Assembly (NCBI GenBank): GCA_937138495.1
Contig: CAKZPE010000079.1
Coordinates: forward strand, 1-64,000
Length of the DNA stretch: 64,000 bases
Origin: an uncultured Oceanospirillaceae bacterium
Lineage (GTDB): Bacteria; Pseudomonadota; Gammaproteobacteria; Pseudomonadales; Balneatricaceae
Direction of reading: 5' to 3'
The translations under genes were made by a program, and so were the position numbers. The notes under the pieces are model-generated. The model did no database searches and was not told the DNA's origin. It saw nothing but the letters and a program-made list of their open reading frames with translations. Numbering within the stretch: position 1 is the stretch's first letter; each line of letters starts with the position of its first letter. Of the stretch, positions 8,542 to 18,398 are shown in pieces.

Positions 8542-10359
8542 ATGCATCGCTTACGTAATTTTTCTGTCACCCTGTCGGGCCTTATCAGCCTGCTCTTTTC
8601 AGGTTTACTGCAGGCGCAGGTCAGTGTCTATCTGGACCGCTATGCTATCAATGAAAACGAAACCGTACTGCTAACCGTCGAAGTTGATCAGCGCAGCGCA
8701 CGCCGCCCGGACTTTTCTCCGCTGAATAAAGATTTTCATTTCCTGGGCAGTAAACAGATGAGTGTATCCAGCCATACCAATGGCAACAACACTTACAGCA
8801 GCCGCTGGCAAATTTTACTGCGCCCCCGCTCCGGTGGAGAACTGCAAATCCCTGAACTGCGCATCAACGATGAAGTCAGCCCACCCATTTCACTGACTGT
8901 ACTGGCAAACCAGAGCCGTCCTGCTGTTGCCCTGCAAACAGAATTTATCGAACACAACGTCGATAATAACGAGCTCTACGTCAACAGCCAGTTACTTTAT
9001 AGTATCAAAGTGTTTCATCAGGAATCACTGAGCCAGCTGGCACACCTGCAACAACCGGAAATCGACAACGCGGAAGTAAAACCACTGGGAGAACCCCGCC
9101 AGTACAGCACCCGTTTTCAGGGCGAAAGCTATCAGGTACTGGAACATAATTACGCCATATTTCCTCTGCAACCGGGTCGGCTAATTATCCCTCAGGCCAG
9201 TTTCCGTAACGGTCCGGGCGCCACTGCCGTCACCAGCCCACCGCTTAATATCGCGATTCTGAACCAGGCACAACAGGACCCGCCCGGCTTCTGGCTGCCC
9301 AGCAGCAAAGTAAGCATCGCAGAAAGCTGGAAAATGCCTGAACCACTGGTTCCGGGAGCAGCCATCAGACGAACCATCACTCTCACCGCTCAGGGCGTAC
9401 CGGCCAGTAACCTGCCATCACTGATGCCTCTGAGAAATGAACTGGCCCGGATCGCCATTGAAGAAGTCACCCTGAATGAAGAAATTACCGGGGCCGGACT
9501 GACCAGCAGCCGCACCGAGGTAATTACCATCATTCCAACCGAACGGGGCGAAGTCACTCTGCCCCAAATCATTATTTCATGGTGGAATACTGAACGGGAC
9601 AGGAATGAAAGAGCCACACTCCCAAGCGCCATCTTACGGGTTATACCCGGCGCAGCTCCGATCAGTATCGGCGAAAGCCTCCCCCCTGCGGAAAAGATAA
9701 ATAACGCGGCCATGGATCAAACAGCCATGAATCAAACAGCCATGGAAAAAGCCGCTCCGGAAGCCATGCTGACAACGGCCACGACACAAACCGTTAGCGT
9801 GCCTGACATTCCGGCACCGGCGGAAACACAGCAGGAAACAGCCACACCTGTACCACTGACTACACAGCAAGATAACAGCCTGCCATTCATCGTCTGGCTA
9901 CTCGCAGGCTTCAGCATTCTCTGCGCACTTGGCTGGCTATACACCTTCGCCCGGCTGCGCAAAATAAAACAGGACCCGTTTGCCCCTTCACTGCCTCTGA
10001 CAGAAGACGCCGAAACGATCAGCAGCGTTGATGAAGAACTGGATGCCACCGACCTGATGGCCATACAGGTTGCTGAAGAAGAAGCCTTTAACGCGGCGAT
10101 TCAGGCCTGCCATCAGGGCATGGCGCTGGAAGCCCGGTTAATGATGCTTGAATGGGCCCGCTACCTCTGGCCCGAACAGGAAATTCACAACAGCATGGAC
10201 ATGATCAATGCCAGCGGCAGTAAAACTCTGGAGCTCCTGCTGATTGATCTGGAAAATCACATCAATGAACATGATGCTGATGACTGGGCCGGGGATCTTC
10301 TTGCCAACGCACTGTATAAGATACGTGACCGCCAGACAGCCCTGCTGCAAACCCTGTAA
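8542..10359 (+). CDS. batD: BatD family protein (periplasmic, single C-terminal TM)
   Basis: BatD proteins usually accompany MoxR and the VWA proteins BatA/BatB and are linked to oxygen tolerance or envelope stress in some bacteria; their biochemical role is unclear. Here a signal peptide (residues 1-25, LLQAQ) precedes Ig-like beta-rich repeats typical of BatD (VSVYLDRYAINENETVLLTVEV, IPELRINDEVSPPI). A proline/threonine-rich linker and one transmembrane helix follow near residues 452-472. The cytoplasmic tail of about 130 residues is acidic. The gene stands alone, and its stop codon directly abuts the stop of the convergent TIGR01777 gene. The assignment is by overall pattern. Confidence 0.82.
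   Translation: MHRLRNFSVTLSGLISLLFSGLLQAQVSVYLDRYAINENETVLLTVEVDQRSARRPDFSPLNKDFHFLGSKQMSVSSHTNGNNTYSSRWQILLRPRSGGELQIPELRINDEVSPPISLTVLANQSRPAVALQTEFIEHNVDNNELYVNSQLLYSIKVFHQESLSQLAHLQQPEIDNAEVKPLGEPRQYSTRFQGESYQVLEHNYAIFPLQPGRLIIPQASFRNGPGATAVTSPPLNIAILNQAQQDPPGFWLPSSKVSIAESWKMPEPLVPGAAIRRTITLTAQGVPASNLPSLMPLRNELARIAIEEVTLNEEITGAGLTSSRTEVITIIPTERGEVTLPQIIISWWNTERDRNERATLPSAILRVIPGAAPISIGESLPPAEKINNAAMDQTAMNQTAMEKAAPEAMLTTATTQTVSVPDIPAPAETQQETATPVPLTTQQDNSLPFIVWLLAGFSILCALGWLYTFARLRKIKQDPFAPSLPLTEDAETISSVDEELDATDLMAIQVAEEEAFNAAIQACHQGMALEARLMMLEWARYLWPEQEIHNSMDMINASGSKTLELLLIDLENHINEHDADDWAGDLLANALYKIRDRQTALLQTL
9711..9746 (+). repeat. 15-bp in-frame tandem repeat in batD
   Basis: The unit CATGRATCAAACAGC occurs twice head to tail (9711-9725 and 9726-9740), followed by a partial third copy. 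It encodes a five-residue M-(D/N)-Q-T-A repeat in the linker before the transmembrane helix, a likely site of length variation. Confidence 0.75.
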
Positions 10360-11262
10360 CTACCAGCCTGCCAGCACTGCCTCAAGGGCTCCTGACAACT
10401 CAGGATAACTGAACCGGTACCCTGCTTCCTCAATCCGCTTTGGGCAGACTCTCTGCCCTTCCAGCAACAGCACGGCCCCCTCTCCCAGCATCAGCCGGGG
10501 GATTATCGACGGCAACGGCATCACTGCAGGACGGTGCAGTGCCCGGCCCAGCTCAGCACTGAACTCAGCATTACTGACCGCGCCCGGCGCTGTCAGGTTG
10601 TAGGCCCCGGAACACTCAGAATGTTTAAGCAGATACAGAATAATCGCCAGCTCATCCTGAATATGAATCCAGGACATCACCTGCTGACCGGCAGCGATCC
10701 GGCCACCAAGCCCCAGCCTGAATGGCGGCAGCATTTTTGCTAACGCCCCTCCTTTGCCCAGCACAATCCCGGTGCGCAACAGACATACCCGCACACCGGA
10801 GGCTTCAGCGCGTAAAGCACTGTTTTCCCAGCGCTGACAAAGCTCGTGTGCAAACTCCACATGAGGCTCAGCATCCTCAGCCAACTCTTTTTCCGGGGGC
10901 TGGCTACCATAATAACCAATAGCTGAACCGCTCAGCAGTACCGCAGGCTTACGCTCCAGCCGCTCAATCAATGCAACCAGCGCATCGGTGACTGACAACC
11001 TGCTATCAAGCAAAACCTGTTTACGTGACGCAGACCAGCGGGCATCAGCAATACCTTCGCCAGCCAGATTAATGACTGCATCAATGAGGGCACCATCTTC
11101 CACAGCATCCGGTGCAGTTACCGCACTGACACTGTCACCGTATAAACGCCGTACCTTTTCTGCCGAACGGCACCACAGGGTCAGAGAATGGCCTTCCGCC
11201 AGTAACACCGGCACCAAAGACTGACCGATGAACCCGGTACCACCGCTAATCAGTATATGCAT
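10360..11262 (-). CDS. TIGR01777 family epimerase-like oxidoreductase (YfcH-like)
   Basis: This is an extended short-chain dehydrogenase of the TIGR01777 family (E. coli YfcH, plant SulA-like). The N-terminus MHILISGGTGFIGQSLVPVLL has the GGxGxxG NAD(P)-binding motif. INLAGEGIADARWSASRKQ and SGSAIGYYG are family signatures. At 300 residues the length is normal. Its substrate is not known. It is convergent with batD with no intergenic base. Confidence 0.88.
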   Translation of the reverse strand: MHILISGGTGFIGQSLVPVLLAEGHSLTLWCRSAEKVRRLYGDSVSAVTAPDAVEDGALIDAVINLAGEGIADARWSASRKQVLLDSRLSVTDALVALIERLERKPAVLLSGSAIGYYGSQPPEKELAEDAEPHVEFAHELCQRWENSALRAEASGVRVCLLRTGIVLGKGGALAKMLPPFRLGLGGRIAAGQQVMSWIHIQDELAIILYLLKHSECSGAYNLTAPGAVSNAEFSAELGRALHRPAVMPLPSIIPRLMLGEGAVLLLEGQRVCPKRIEEAGYRFSYPELSGALEAVLAGW

Positions 11263-11434
11263 ATCATTTCCCCATTCCTTATCAGGCCGTCATATCAGAA
11301 TACTGCCTGAAAGACTCTTTACAACCTTATACCTTGAAATCCGGCCAATGGATCTCTATATAGGAGCTCATACAGGCCATCACTACCGGCCTTCCCTTTC
11401 CGGCAGCCTGGCTGCCTACAGATGAGAGACAATT

Positions 11435-12049
11435 ATGTTTACCGGTATCGTACAAGGCATTGCCACTGTCACCCAGCTGGCGCGACACGAAAACTTTATG
11501 CGTCTCACACTGGAACTGCCGGCCGATCACTGTGAAAACCTGCAAACCGGTGCCAGCATCGCCGTTAACGGCACCTGCCTGACGATCACTGGCTTCAGCG
11601 ATCAGCAGGTACACTTTGACCTTATTATGGAAACCCTGCGGGTGACGAATCTCGGCGCACTGACACTGGGAGATGCAGTTAACTTTGAACGGGCCGCCCG
11701 CTTCGGCGACGAAATCGGCGGACACCTGCTATCCGGCCATGTTCACAGCCAGATCACCCTCCGCAGTAAAGACATGCCGACAGACAACTGCATCCTCTGG
11801 TTTGATGTCGCCCCTGAATTCATGAAGTACATCATGCCAAAAGGTTTTGTGGCTCTGAATGGCTGCAGCCTCACCGTCGGCGAAGTCAGCGACAACGGAT
11901 TCAATGTCTACCTGATTCCGGAGACACTGTCGGTCACAACCTTTGGTACGGTTCAGCCCGGCGACACAATCAATCTGGAAATAGACAGCCAGACACAGGC
12001 AGTGGTTGATACCATTGAACGTTACATGGCTCAGCGTGATGACGGCTAA
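11435..12049 (+). CDS. ribE: Riboflavin synthase alpha chain
   Basis: It dismutates two 6,7-dimethyl-8-ribityllumazine molecules into riboflavin and a pyrimidinedione. The protein is an internal duplication of two lumazine-binding beta-barrels. The first begins MFTGIVQGIATV and contains NGTCLTI and GDEIGGHLLSGHV. The second contains NGCSLTVGEV and LIPETLSVTTFG. At 204 residues it matches E. coli RibC/RibE closely. No FMN riboswitch is visible upstream. The gene stands alone, as in enterobacteria. Confidence 0.93.
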   Translation: MFTGIVQGIATVTQLARHENFMRLTLELPADHCENLQTGASIAVNGTCLTITGFSDQQVHFDLIMETLRVTNLGALTLGDAVNFERAARFGDEIGGHLLSGHVHSQITLRSKDMPTDNCILWFDVAPEFMKYIMPKGFVALNGCSLTVGEVSDNGFNVYLIPETLSVTTFGTVQPGDTINLEIDSQTQAVVDTIERYMAQRDDG

Positions 12050-12189
12050 GGATTAATCACCCGGAAACTGTTTAATCCACTGATTTATATTGCAAAATCA
12101 ATATCCGGTTGCCATTATGGGCACTCTTTGTACCACTGGCAGCCGGATCCGGATATCCGCTTAAAAGTGTACGTCAGTAACCGACACCC

Positions 12190-12696
12190 ATGGCAGTTTA
12201 CGTGCAATCAGCATCAGGCAAGCAATCAGGCATTTTCAGCGGCATACTCTGCCTGACAGCCATTCTCTTAAGCGGCTGCGCACAACAGCTGCCATCTGAA
12301 AGCCAAACGGCTGCCCGCACAGAAACAATTAATATCCGCACCATTGCCCGCCAGTCAGTATCCCCCCACCAACCCAGCAAAACCCGCCGTAACTACGGCA
12401 CCATTCTGATCCGCGATAAAATTCCGGAAACAGCACCGCAGACCAGGGTTATCCTCAGCGGCTGCATTCACCCACAAAGCGGCCCGGTAAACTGCAATAC
12501 CTATCTGTTTCCGATCAGTGACAACGGTGAACTGCTCAACCCGATCAGATTACAGCAGGGCAACAAAGCAGCACTCACTCTGGCAGAAGGTGCTTATTAT
12601 ATGAAATCCGGGAACCCGAACAGTGACTACCTGGTCAGCGGAAGGATTCAGCTAAAGCCTCAGGCAACCCATTACATCCGTCTGGTGTTCGAATAA
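12190..12696 (+). CDS. Predicted lipoprotein of unknown function
   Basis: The 168-residue product has a hydrophobic signal segment ending in the lipobox LLSGC (Cys30), so it is probably lipid-anchored. The mature part has a TxRNYGTILIRDKIP stretch, two further cysteines (SGCIHPQSGPVNC) that could form a disulfide, and a beta-rich C-terminus ending in IRLVFE. No family is recognised. It lies 140 bases after ribE and ends at a terminator shared with the convergent mqo. Confidence 0.6.
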   Translation: MAVYVQSASGKQSGIFSGILCLTAILLSGCAQQLPSESQTAARTETINIRTIARQSVSPHQPSKTRRNYGTILIRDKIPETAPQTRVILSGCIHPQSGPVNCNTYLFPISDNGELLNPIRLQQGNKAALTLAEGAYYMKSGNPNSDYLVSGRIQLKPQATHYIRLVFE

Positions 12697-12717
12697 TATT
12701 TTGCAGAACAAAAAAAA

Positions 12718-12741
12718 CCGCAGCTTCAGGCTGCGGTTTTT
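12718..12741. terminator. Terminator between lipoprotein gene and mqo
   Basis: CCGCAGC / GCTGCGG stem (12718-12724 and 12730-12736) with a five-base loop, preceded by seven A and followed by five T. It is suitable for both convergent genes. Confidence 0.88.
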
Positions 12742-12767
12742 ACATAAATACTCAGAAATGGCCGCGT

Positions 12768-14261
12768 TTAAGCACCGTACTGGTCATCAATTTTAAGTAC
12801 TGACAAGGTACGTTTACGTACCCGGCGCAGCAGGTCTTCATCAGCAACCAGATCTTCACCATAAGATTCAACCATCTGCTTCAGTTTCGCCTGCCACTCA
12901 GGGGTCGCCATCTGTTCAGGGAAGCAGCGACAAATCACATCGATCATAGTCATGGTTGCTGTGGATGCGCCCGGTGATGCACCCAGCAGCGCCGCCAGAC
13001 GGCCATCGGCAGAAGAAATTACTTCCGTACCGAACTCCAGCTTGCCCTTGCCTTTAGCATCCTTTTTGATGATCTGAACCCGCTGTCCGGCATAAGACAA
13101 CTCCCAATCTTCATCTTTAGCATCGGGGAAGAAGCGACGAAGCGCATCAACACGGTCACTGTGAGACTGCATCACTTCACTGATCAGGTAGCGGGTCAGA
13201 TCCATATTCTTGGCGCCCACCGACATCATCGGCTTCAGGTTATTCAGCCGCACACTCAGTGGCATATCCAGCACTGAGCCTTCCTTCAGGAACTTGGTGG
13301 TGAATCCGGCAAAAGGCCCAAACAGCAGCGCCCGTTCGCCGTCAATCACACGGCTGTCCAGGTGAGGCACAGACATTGGCGGCGCACCGATCGGTGCCTG
13401 GCCATACACCTTAGCCATATGCTGCTCAACAATCTCTGGCTTATTACATACCAGCCACTGACCACTGACCGGGAAACCGCCGTAACCATCACCCTCACTG
13501 ATACCGGACTTCTGCAACAGCGGCAGAGCTCCGCCCCCGGCACCGAGGAAGACAAACTTCGCCCTCAGTTTGGTTTCTTTACCTTTCAGCGACTTGAGCT
13601 CAACCCGCCAGTCACCGTCACTGTACTGGGTCAGATCTTCAACGGCATGGCCAAGTAATAAGTCAAAATTGTCCTGCTGCTCCAGGTAATTCACCATGTT
13701 ACGTGCCAGGGATCCAAAGTTAACATCGGTACCGTAACGCACACGGGTTGCTGCCACAGGCTCGTCCACCGGACGGTTTTGCATCACCAGCGGCATCCAC
13801 TCATTCAGCACAGCCGGATCTTCGGAATATTCCATATCAGCAAACTGAGCACGCTTGCTCAGGGCATCAAAACGTTTGCGCAGAAAAGCAACATTCTCTT
13901 TTCCCCACACCAGACTCTGATGCGGCACGTTGCTGATAAACTGTTCGGGATCAGGCAGGCAGCCCTGCTCAACCAGATAAGACCAGAACTGCAGGCTGGC
14001 CTCGAAAGACGCGTTAATGCTAAAAGCCTTATCGGTACTGATGCTGCCATCGTCCTGTAAAGCTGTGTAGTTCAGCTCGCAGTATGCCGCATGGCCAGTA
14101 CCGGCATTATTCATCGCATCGGTACTTTCATTCGCCACATGGTCAAGCCGCTCTACCATGGCAATTTTCATGGAAGGGTCAAGTTGTTTCAGCAACACAC
14201 CCAACGTGGTGCTCATCGCACCGGCACCCACCAGTAATACATCAACAGTTTTCGAGGTCAT
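12768..14261 (-). CDS. mqo: Malate:quinone oxidoreductase
   Basis: This FAD-dependent, membrane-associated enzyme oxidises malate to oxaloacetate and reduces quinone, an alternative or supplement to NAD-linked malate dehydrogenase. The N-terminus MTSKTVDVLLVGAGAMSTTLG has the FAD-binding motif. NNAGTGHAAYCELNYT and LFGPFAGFTTKFLK are typical of Mqo. The ATG at 14261 is chosen because GGAGA precedes it and the protein then begins at the FAD domain. A longer frame to 14330 would add an unlikely Cys-rich extension. The length of 497 residues fits the family. Confidence 0.94.
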   Translation of the reverse strand: MTSKTVDVLLVGAGAMSTTLGVLLKQLDPSMKIAMVERLDHVANESTDAMNNAGTGHAAYCELNYTALQDDGSISTDKAFSINASFEASLQFWSYLVEQGCLPDPEQFISNVPHQSLVWGKENVAFLRKRFDALSKRAQFADMEYSEDPAVLNEWMPLVMQNRPVDEPVAATRVRYGTDVNFGSLARNMVNYLEQQDNFDLLLGHAVEDLTQYSDGDWRVELKSLKGKETKLRAKFVFLGAGGGALPLLQKSGISEGDGYGGFPVSGQWLVCNKPEIVEQHMAKVYGQAPIGAPPMSVPHLDSRVIDGERALLFGPFAGFTTKFLKEGSVLDMPLSVRLNNLKPMMSVGAKNMDLTRYLISEVMQSHSDRVDALRRFFPDAKDEDWELSYAGQRVQIIKKDAKGKGKLEFGTEVISSADGRLAALLGASPGASTATMTMIDVICRCFPEQMATPEWQAKLKQMVESYGEDLVADEDLLRRVRKRTLSVLKIDDQYGA

Positions 14262-14745
14262 AAATCTCCGCCATTTAAACCTGGATATTAACGCTGCTAT
14301 CAACACTGCACCGCAACAATACAGATACACTGTATTTCACCCTGCAGTGGCAGCACTGGGTAAAGAGCTTCTGCAGTTTAGTTGCTGCAGCATCCATCTG
14401 GGTAAATGAACCAGCTTTCGTCAGTAACGAAGCAGAATTCCCGCCCATGATGGAAATTGTGGCGCTGATTATACTGATTATGATCAAAAAAGCTTGTCGC
14501 ACCGGGTAATAAAATACTATCCCTTAGGCTGATACTCCCACTAAGGTCTATACATTCACCTTGCGAAAGATACATCCCGACGCCGCACCTGCGGAATGAA
14601 CAGAAAAACACACCTTTTCCGTTCTCCGCCAGCATAAAAGAACGCTTAATCTGATAAACCTAGCGCAAACAGAGCGATCTGCCAGTCTGATCAAAGCCAC
14701 GAAGCACACAATGGTTACAAACAGACGGATTCACACCCCGAAAGG
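14262..14745. other. mqo-BASS transporter intergenic region
   Basis: This 484-bp stretch contains no open frame with a credible product or ribosome binding site. It holds the upstream region of mqo and the 3' flank of the gene starting at 15684. No clear terminator or repeat was found. Confidence 0.5.
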
Positions 14746-15684
14746 TTATCTCAGTACAAATGATTCACCTCCGGTTCGCCCCGGCAAATTTCGCCAGATA
14801 ATCAGCCCAAATGCCGGTAGCTGCATCAGAATGCCGTACAGCAACACTGCAGCCGACATATCACTGCTCTGCAGAATCACAGCGGTAATGACCAGAGCGG
14901 TACCGGCATTCTGGATACCCGTTTCGATGGCCAGTGTCAGTGCCTGAGGCTTCAGTGCACCACACCGGCGGCTAATCAGAAATCCCGTCAGCATCGACGT
15001 CACTGCCAGTGTCAGAACTGCCGGCCCCAGTACAGGCATAAGTTGCAGTAATTCCTTAAGCTGTGTCGCCGTCAGCATGATGACCACCAGCAGCATAATC
15101 AGTCCGGCGATCGCTTTTACCCAGGGCTGCATCCGTATACACCGGGCAGGTTGCCAGTAACGGCATAACATCCCCAGCACCACAGGCACTACCCCGATCG
15201 CCAGTAACTTCCCGATGGCAGCACCGGTCGGAAACGCCATGACCAGCCCGTCCAGCTGTAACTGCTGCAACGTAAGCACACTCAATAAAGGCAGGGAAAA
15301 AGGAATGATCAGACCGGACAACACTGTCAGGCTGACAGATAATGCGGTATCCGCCCGGCATAACAGACAAATAAGATTAGACGTCGCGCCGCCCGGCGCA
15401 AAGGTAAGGATCATCAGCCCGGCAGCCAGTATTGAAGGCAATCCGAACAGCATAATCACTGCAACGCCCAGTAACGGCAATAACAGCAACTGTAACATCA
15501 GCCCCAGCACAAGTAGCCCGGGCCGGAACCGCAGTGCTCTGAAATCCGATAATGTTAATGACAACCCCACGGCGAACATCACCGCAAACAGTGCCAGAGG
15601 TAACACCAGCGCGATCAAATCCGGGCCATTCATAATCAGGTCCATACTCCGTTGCAGACAGTTTTCAGAAATTGCCGCCATCAT
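14746..15684 (-). CDS. Bile acid:sodium symporter (BASS/SBF) family transporter
   Basis: This is an integral membrane protein of about 312 residues with nine to ten hydrophobic segments. It has the family hallmarks FAPGGATSNLICLL (first crossover region) and ETGIQNAGTALVI (second crossover region), which in BASS proteins bind sodium. Bacterial members carry organic anions, often not bile acids; the substrate here cannot be inferred. The start may be at the first ATG or at the second near residue 14 (MDLIMNGPD). It is monocistronic. Confidence 0.85.
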   Translation of the reverse strand: MMAAISENCLQRSMDLIMNGPDLIALVLPLALFAVMFAVGLSLTLSDFRALRFRPGLLVLGLMLQLLLLPLLGVAVIMLFGLPSILAAGLMILTFAPGGATSNLICLLCRADTALSVSLTVLSGLIIPFSLPLLSVLTLQQLQLDGLVMAFPTGAAIGKLLAIGVVPVVLGMLCRYWQPARCIRMQPWVKAIAGLIMLLVVIMLTATQLKELLQLMPVLGPAVLTLAVTSMLTGFLISRRCGALKPQALTLAIETGIQNAGTALVITAVILQSSDMSAAVLLYGILMQLPAFGLIIWRNLPGRTGGESFVLR

Positions 15685-16236
15685 AAGGGTTAGCCTTCCC
15701 GGATCATACTTCCCCGCCTTATCCCTTAGTCGTAGAAAAACACAGCAAAACTTCGCAGACCATGCACAGATAAGCGTCTGTTCTGAAAAGCATGTTTCGC
15801 CCTTTTAATCACATAAAACAAACAGGAATGTTTTCCCCAACCGGCGTTAAACACCGCTACCACAGGGCCTGAAAAGATCTACTCACATATCTTGTGGATA
15901 ACGCTGTGGGTAGCCAGCGAAAAAGGCGCTAACAGCCCCATTACTGTGCTGATACACACAATCTGATCACTTTTTAACCACCTGTTTTAATTCTTATTTT
16001 TCAATACGTTATAAACATCAAAACTGACTTTTTCGGAATAAAGCGGTATTTTTCCCACACTATATTGCAAAACCGCGTCATTACTGTGACAGAGCAAAGT
16101 CAATACGGTTTACTGATTTTTTTCAGGTTTATTTTGCATCTTTTTGACCCTGACGCTGGAGCACTTACACAAGACCCATTAGTATCTCCCCTCCAGATTC
16201 AGACGAACTCAACAGACAGCAGCTATTATTCAAACC
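15685..16236. other. Intergenic region between divergent transporter genes
   Basis: The 552 bp contain no supported gene. A perfect DnaA-box sequence (TGTGGATAA, complement TTATCCACA) is at 15893-15901, and AT-rich tracts follow at 15960-16090. One box without a cluster or neighbouring dnaA/gidA genes is not evidence for an origin. Confidence 0.5.
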
Positions 16237-17394
16237 ATGACACCTCAATCCGAAGCTCAGAAAATCACCCTGATCGGCGCTATTCTCGACGCACTGCTGG
16301 GAGCTATTAAGATAGTGATTGGCAGCATTGCCCACTCCAGCGCACTGGTCGCTGACGGCATTCACTCCCTGTCTGATCTGCTGACGGACTTCATGGTCAT
16401 TGTCATACTGAAATACTCCCATCAGGAACCGGACAAAGAACATCCCTGGGGCCATGCCCGTTTCGAAACACTGGGCACCATCATTCTGGGCGGACTGCTG
16501 ATTTTAGTCGCCGGTGCCATTGCCTACGACAGCCTGCACACCCTGATCACCGGCACCCAATTACTGATCCCGGAATGGCCCACACTGCTCGTCGCGGCTA
16601 TCTCTGTTGTCGCTAAAGAAGTGATCTTCCGCTACACCCTGGCAATCGGTAAGAAACTCAAATCTGACCTGCTCATCGCAAATGCCTGGCACAGCCGGAC
16701 TGACGCACTGTCATCAGTCATTGTATTTGTAGGCATTGCAGGTGCCATGAGCGGATTTGCCTGGCTGGATGCGGTTGCTGCCATTCTGGTTGGCTTCATT
16801 GTGGCAAAAATCGGCATTGAGCTGAGCTGGAAATGTGTTCAGGAGCTTCTTGATACGGCATTACCCGAAGAAGATGTTCAGGCCTATACTGATGAAATCA
16901 TGCAGGTTGAAGGCATTCTCAGCGTACACAGCTTCAAAAGCCGCCGCATGGCCAGCCACATTCTGTTGGAAATACACCTGCAGATAGCGCCTTATCTCAC
17001 GGCCTCAGAAGGACACTTTATCGGTGACATGGCCGTATACCGGCTACGGGCCCGTTTCCCGGATATTAAGCATGTAATTTTTCATATCGACACCTATGAC
17101 GATGAAGCGGAAAACTACTGCCAGGTATTGCCTAACCGGGTTGAAATCAGCCGCCATATATTCGAAATACTGGATCACCTTGATGCAACCGCACTGAACA
17201 TCCACCGGCTGAACCTGCATTATCACACCGATGCCATAGAGATTGATCTGCAACTCAACAGTCGGGATACTGCTGCCTATGAACTGCCGCACCTGCAGGA
17301 AACACTCAACGCCGAACTTAGCAAACATGCCTGGTTCGGTCATCTGAACCTGTTAGTCCGGTACACTGGCAGCAGCCATCGCGAGATACAATGA
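16237..17394 (+). CDS. Cation diffusion facilitator family metal transporter
   Basis: This is a proton-coupled divalent metal exporter of the CDF family in the inner membrane. Residues Asp47 and Asp51 in HSLSDLLTD and the HSRTD motif (H-x3-D) form the A-site pattern of YiiP-like Zn/Fe exporters. HPWGHARFETLG is also typical. The membrane part spans about residues 10-205 and the rest is cytoplasmic. The cytoplasmic region is longer than in YiiP (385 versus about 300 residues), with an additional C-terminal segment after about residue 290 of unknown role. The stop overlaps the start of the yigZ-like gene by four bases (ATGA). Confidence 0.88.
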   Translation: MTPQSEAQKITLIGAILDALLGAIKIVIGSIAHSSALVADGIHSLSDLLTDFMVIVILKYSHQEPDKEHPWGHARFETLGTIILGGLLILVAGAIAYDSLHTLITGTQLLIPEWPTLLVAAISVVAKEVIFRYTLAIGKKLKSDLLIANAWHSRTDALSSVIVFVGIAGAMSGFAWLDAVAAILVGFIVAKIGIELSWKCVQELLDTALPEEDVQAYTDEIMQVEGILSVHSFKSRRMASHILLEIHLQIAPYLTASEGHFIGDMAVYRLRARFPDIKHVIFHIDTYDDEAENYCQVLPNRVEISRHIFEILDHLDATALNIHRLNLHYHTDAIEIDLQLNSRDTAAYELPHLQETLNAELSKHAWFGHLNLLVRYTGSSHREIQ

Positions 17395-17999
17395 AAACCT
17401 ATTTACGCCCCAGTGCCGCTGTCAGCAGCGAAATCCTCATCAGGCACAGCCGGTTTATCTGTTACATCTCGCCAGTTTCAGGGCGGGCAGAAGCAGAAGC
17501 CTTTATCAATAGCATCCGCCGCCAGCATCCCAAAGCAAATCACAACTGCTGGAGCTATGTCGCCGGCTATCCGGAAGATCCGCTGCAGTGGAACTGCAGT
17601 GACGACGGCGAACCTAAAGGCACAGCCGGACAACCCATGCTGAATATCCTCCGTCACTCCGGCATGGGGCAAATCTGCGCAGTGGTGACCCGTTACTTTG
17701 GCGGTGTAAAACTGGGCACCGGCGGACTGGTTCGCGCTTATGGCCAGAGCCTGAACGAAAGCATTAAACTGCTTGAAACCGAAGCGGTCGTTCCCCAGGC
17801 AGACATAGCGTTGCGCGCCGGCTATGACCTGACCGGTGACCTTGAACAGCTGATCAGCCGCTTCAGCATCGACGTCGAAGAACGCTTATTTGAAGACCAA
17901 CTGATTATCCGGGGCCGGATTGAAGCTCACCAACTGGATGACCTTCGACAGGCCCTTCAACCCATCCAGCATAAAGTCACCCTCAGCTGCGACGATTAA
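17391..17999 (+). CDS. yigZ: YigZ / IMPACT family protein
   Basis: This 202-residue protein belongs to the YigZ/IMPACT (UPF0029) family, of uncertain biochemical role and linked to translation in eukaryotes. The N-terminal domain has SRFICYISPV, HNCWSYVAG, CSDDGEPKGTAGQPML and the family signature VVTRYFGGVKLGTGGLVRAYG. The C-terminal about 65 residues form the DUF1949-type ferredoxin-like domain. It overlaps the CDF transporter gene by four bases and is probably translated from the same message. Confidence 0.92.
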   Translation: MKTYLRPSAAVSSEILIRHSRFICYISPVSGRAEAEAFINSIRRQHPKANHNCWSYVAGYPEDPLQWNCSDDGEPKGTAGQPMLNILRHSGMGQICAVVTRYFGGVKLGTGGLVRAYGQSLNESIKLLETEAVVPQADIALRAGYDLTGDLEQLISRFSIDVEERLFEDQLIIRGRIEAHQLDDLRQALQPIQHKVTLSCDD

Positions 18000-18398
18000 A
18001 TACACGGACGCGGCTGAACATCACCCGACACGTTGCGCCATCAGCAGATACACGCAGCAACCGACCTTTGCCACACTTCAGACAGCAATCACCAAATATT
18101 GGGGACTTAGCACGCAAATTCCCCTTACTGCAAAGTTAAGTGTCTGATCTGCATCAAGTATCCGCATTTAAATTGTTCAAACAGTAAACGTTAACCTATA
18201 GTCTTATTTCAGCACTGCTTCACCTCGTGCGAGGATCGCTAAAAAGGCGCATCCCAGCTTTAAACAGTTGTTTAATTATTTTCAATAAACTATAAAGTTC
18301 CGCCAAATCAAGCCGATAGATAACTACTAAGTAGAAAATCAGTTTCGTTTGATTGTTGTACTTGTTGATATAACGATTGCACTCGCAGAAGAGGTCGT
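18000..18398. other. Intergenic region upstream of a GGDEF gene
   Basis: The 399 bp show no supported gene. They are AT-rich from 18160 on and presumably contain the promoter of the diguanylate cyclase gene. No terminator hairpin was recognised after the yigZ-like gene. Confidence 0.4.

Noticed and set aside
11263..11434. FMN riboswitch upstream of riboflavin synthase
   Set aside because: The leader is short and the conserved RFN element sequences are not visible.
14262..14330. N-terminal extension of malate:quinone oxidoreductase
   Set aside because: A good ribosome binding site and the usual family start are at 14261; the extension is hydrophobic and unlike homologues.
15893..15901. Perfect DnaA box as evidence of a replication origin
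   Set aside because: Only one box was seen, with no cluster and no dnaA, gidA or parAB genes nearby; a 9-mer occurs often by chance.
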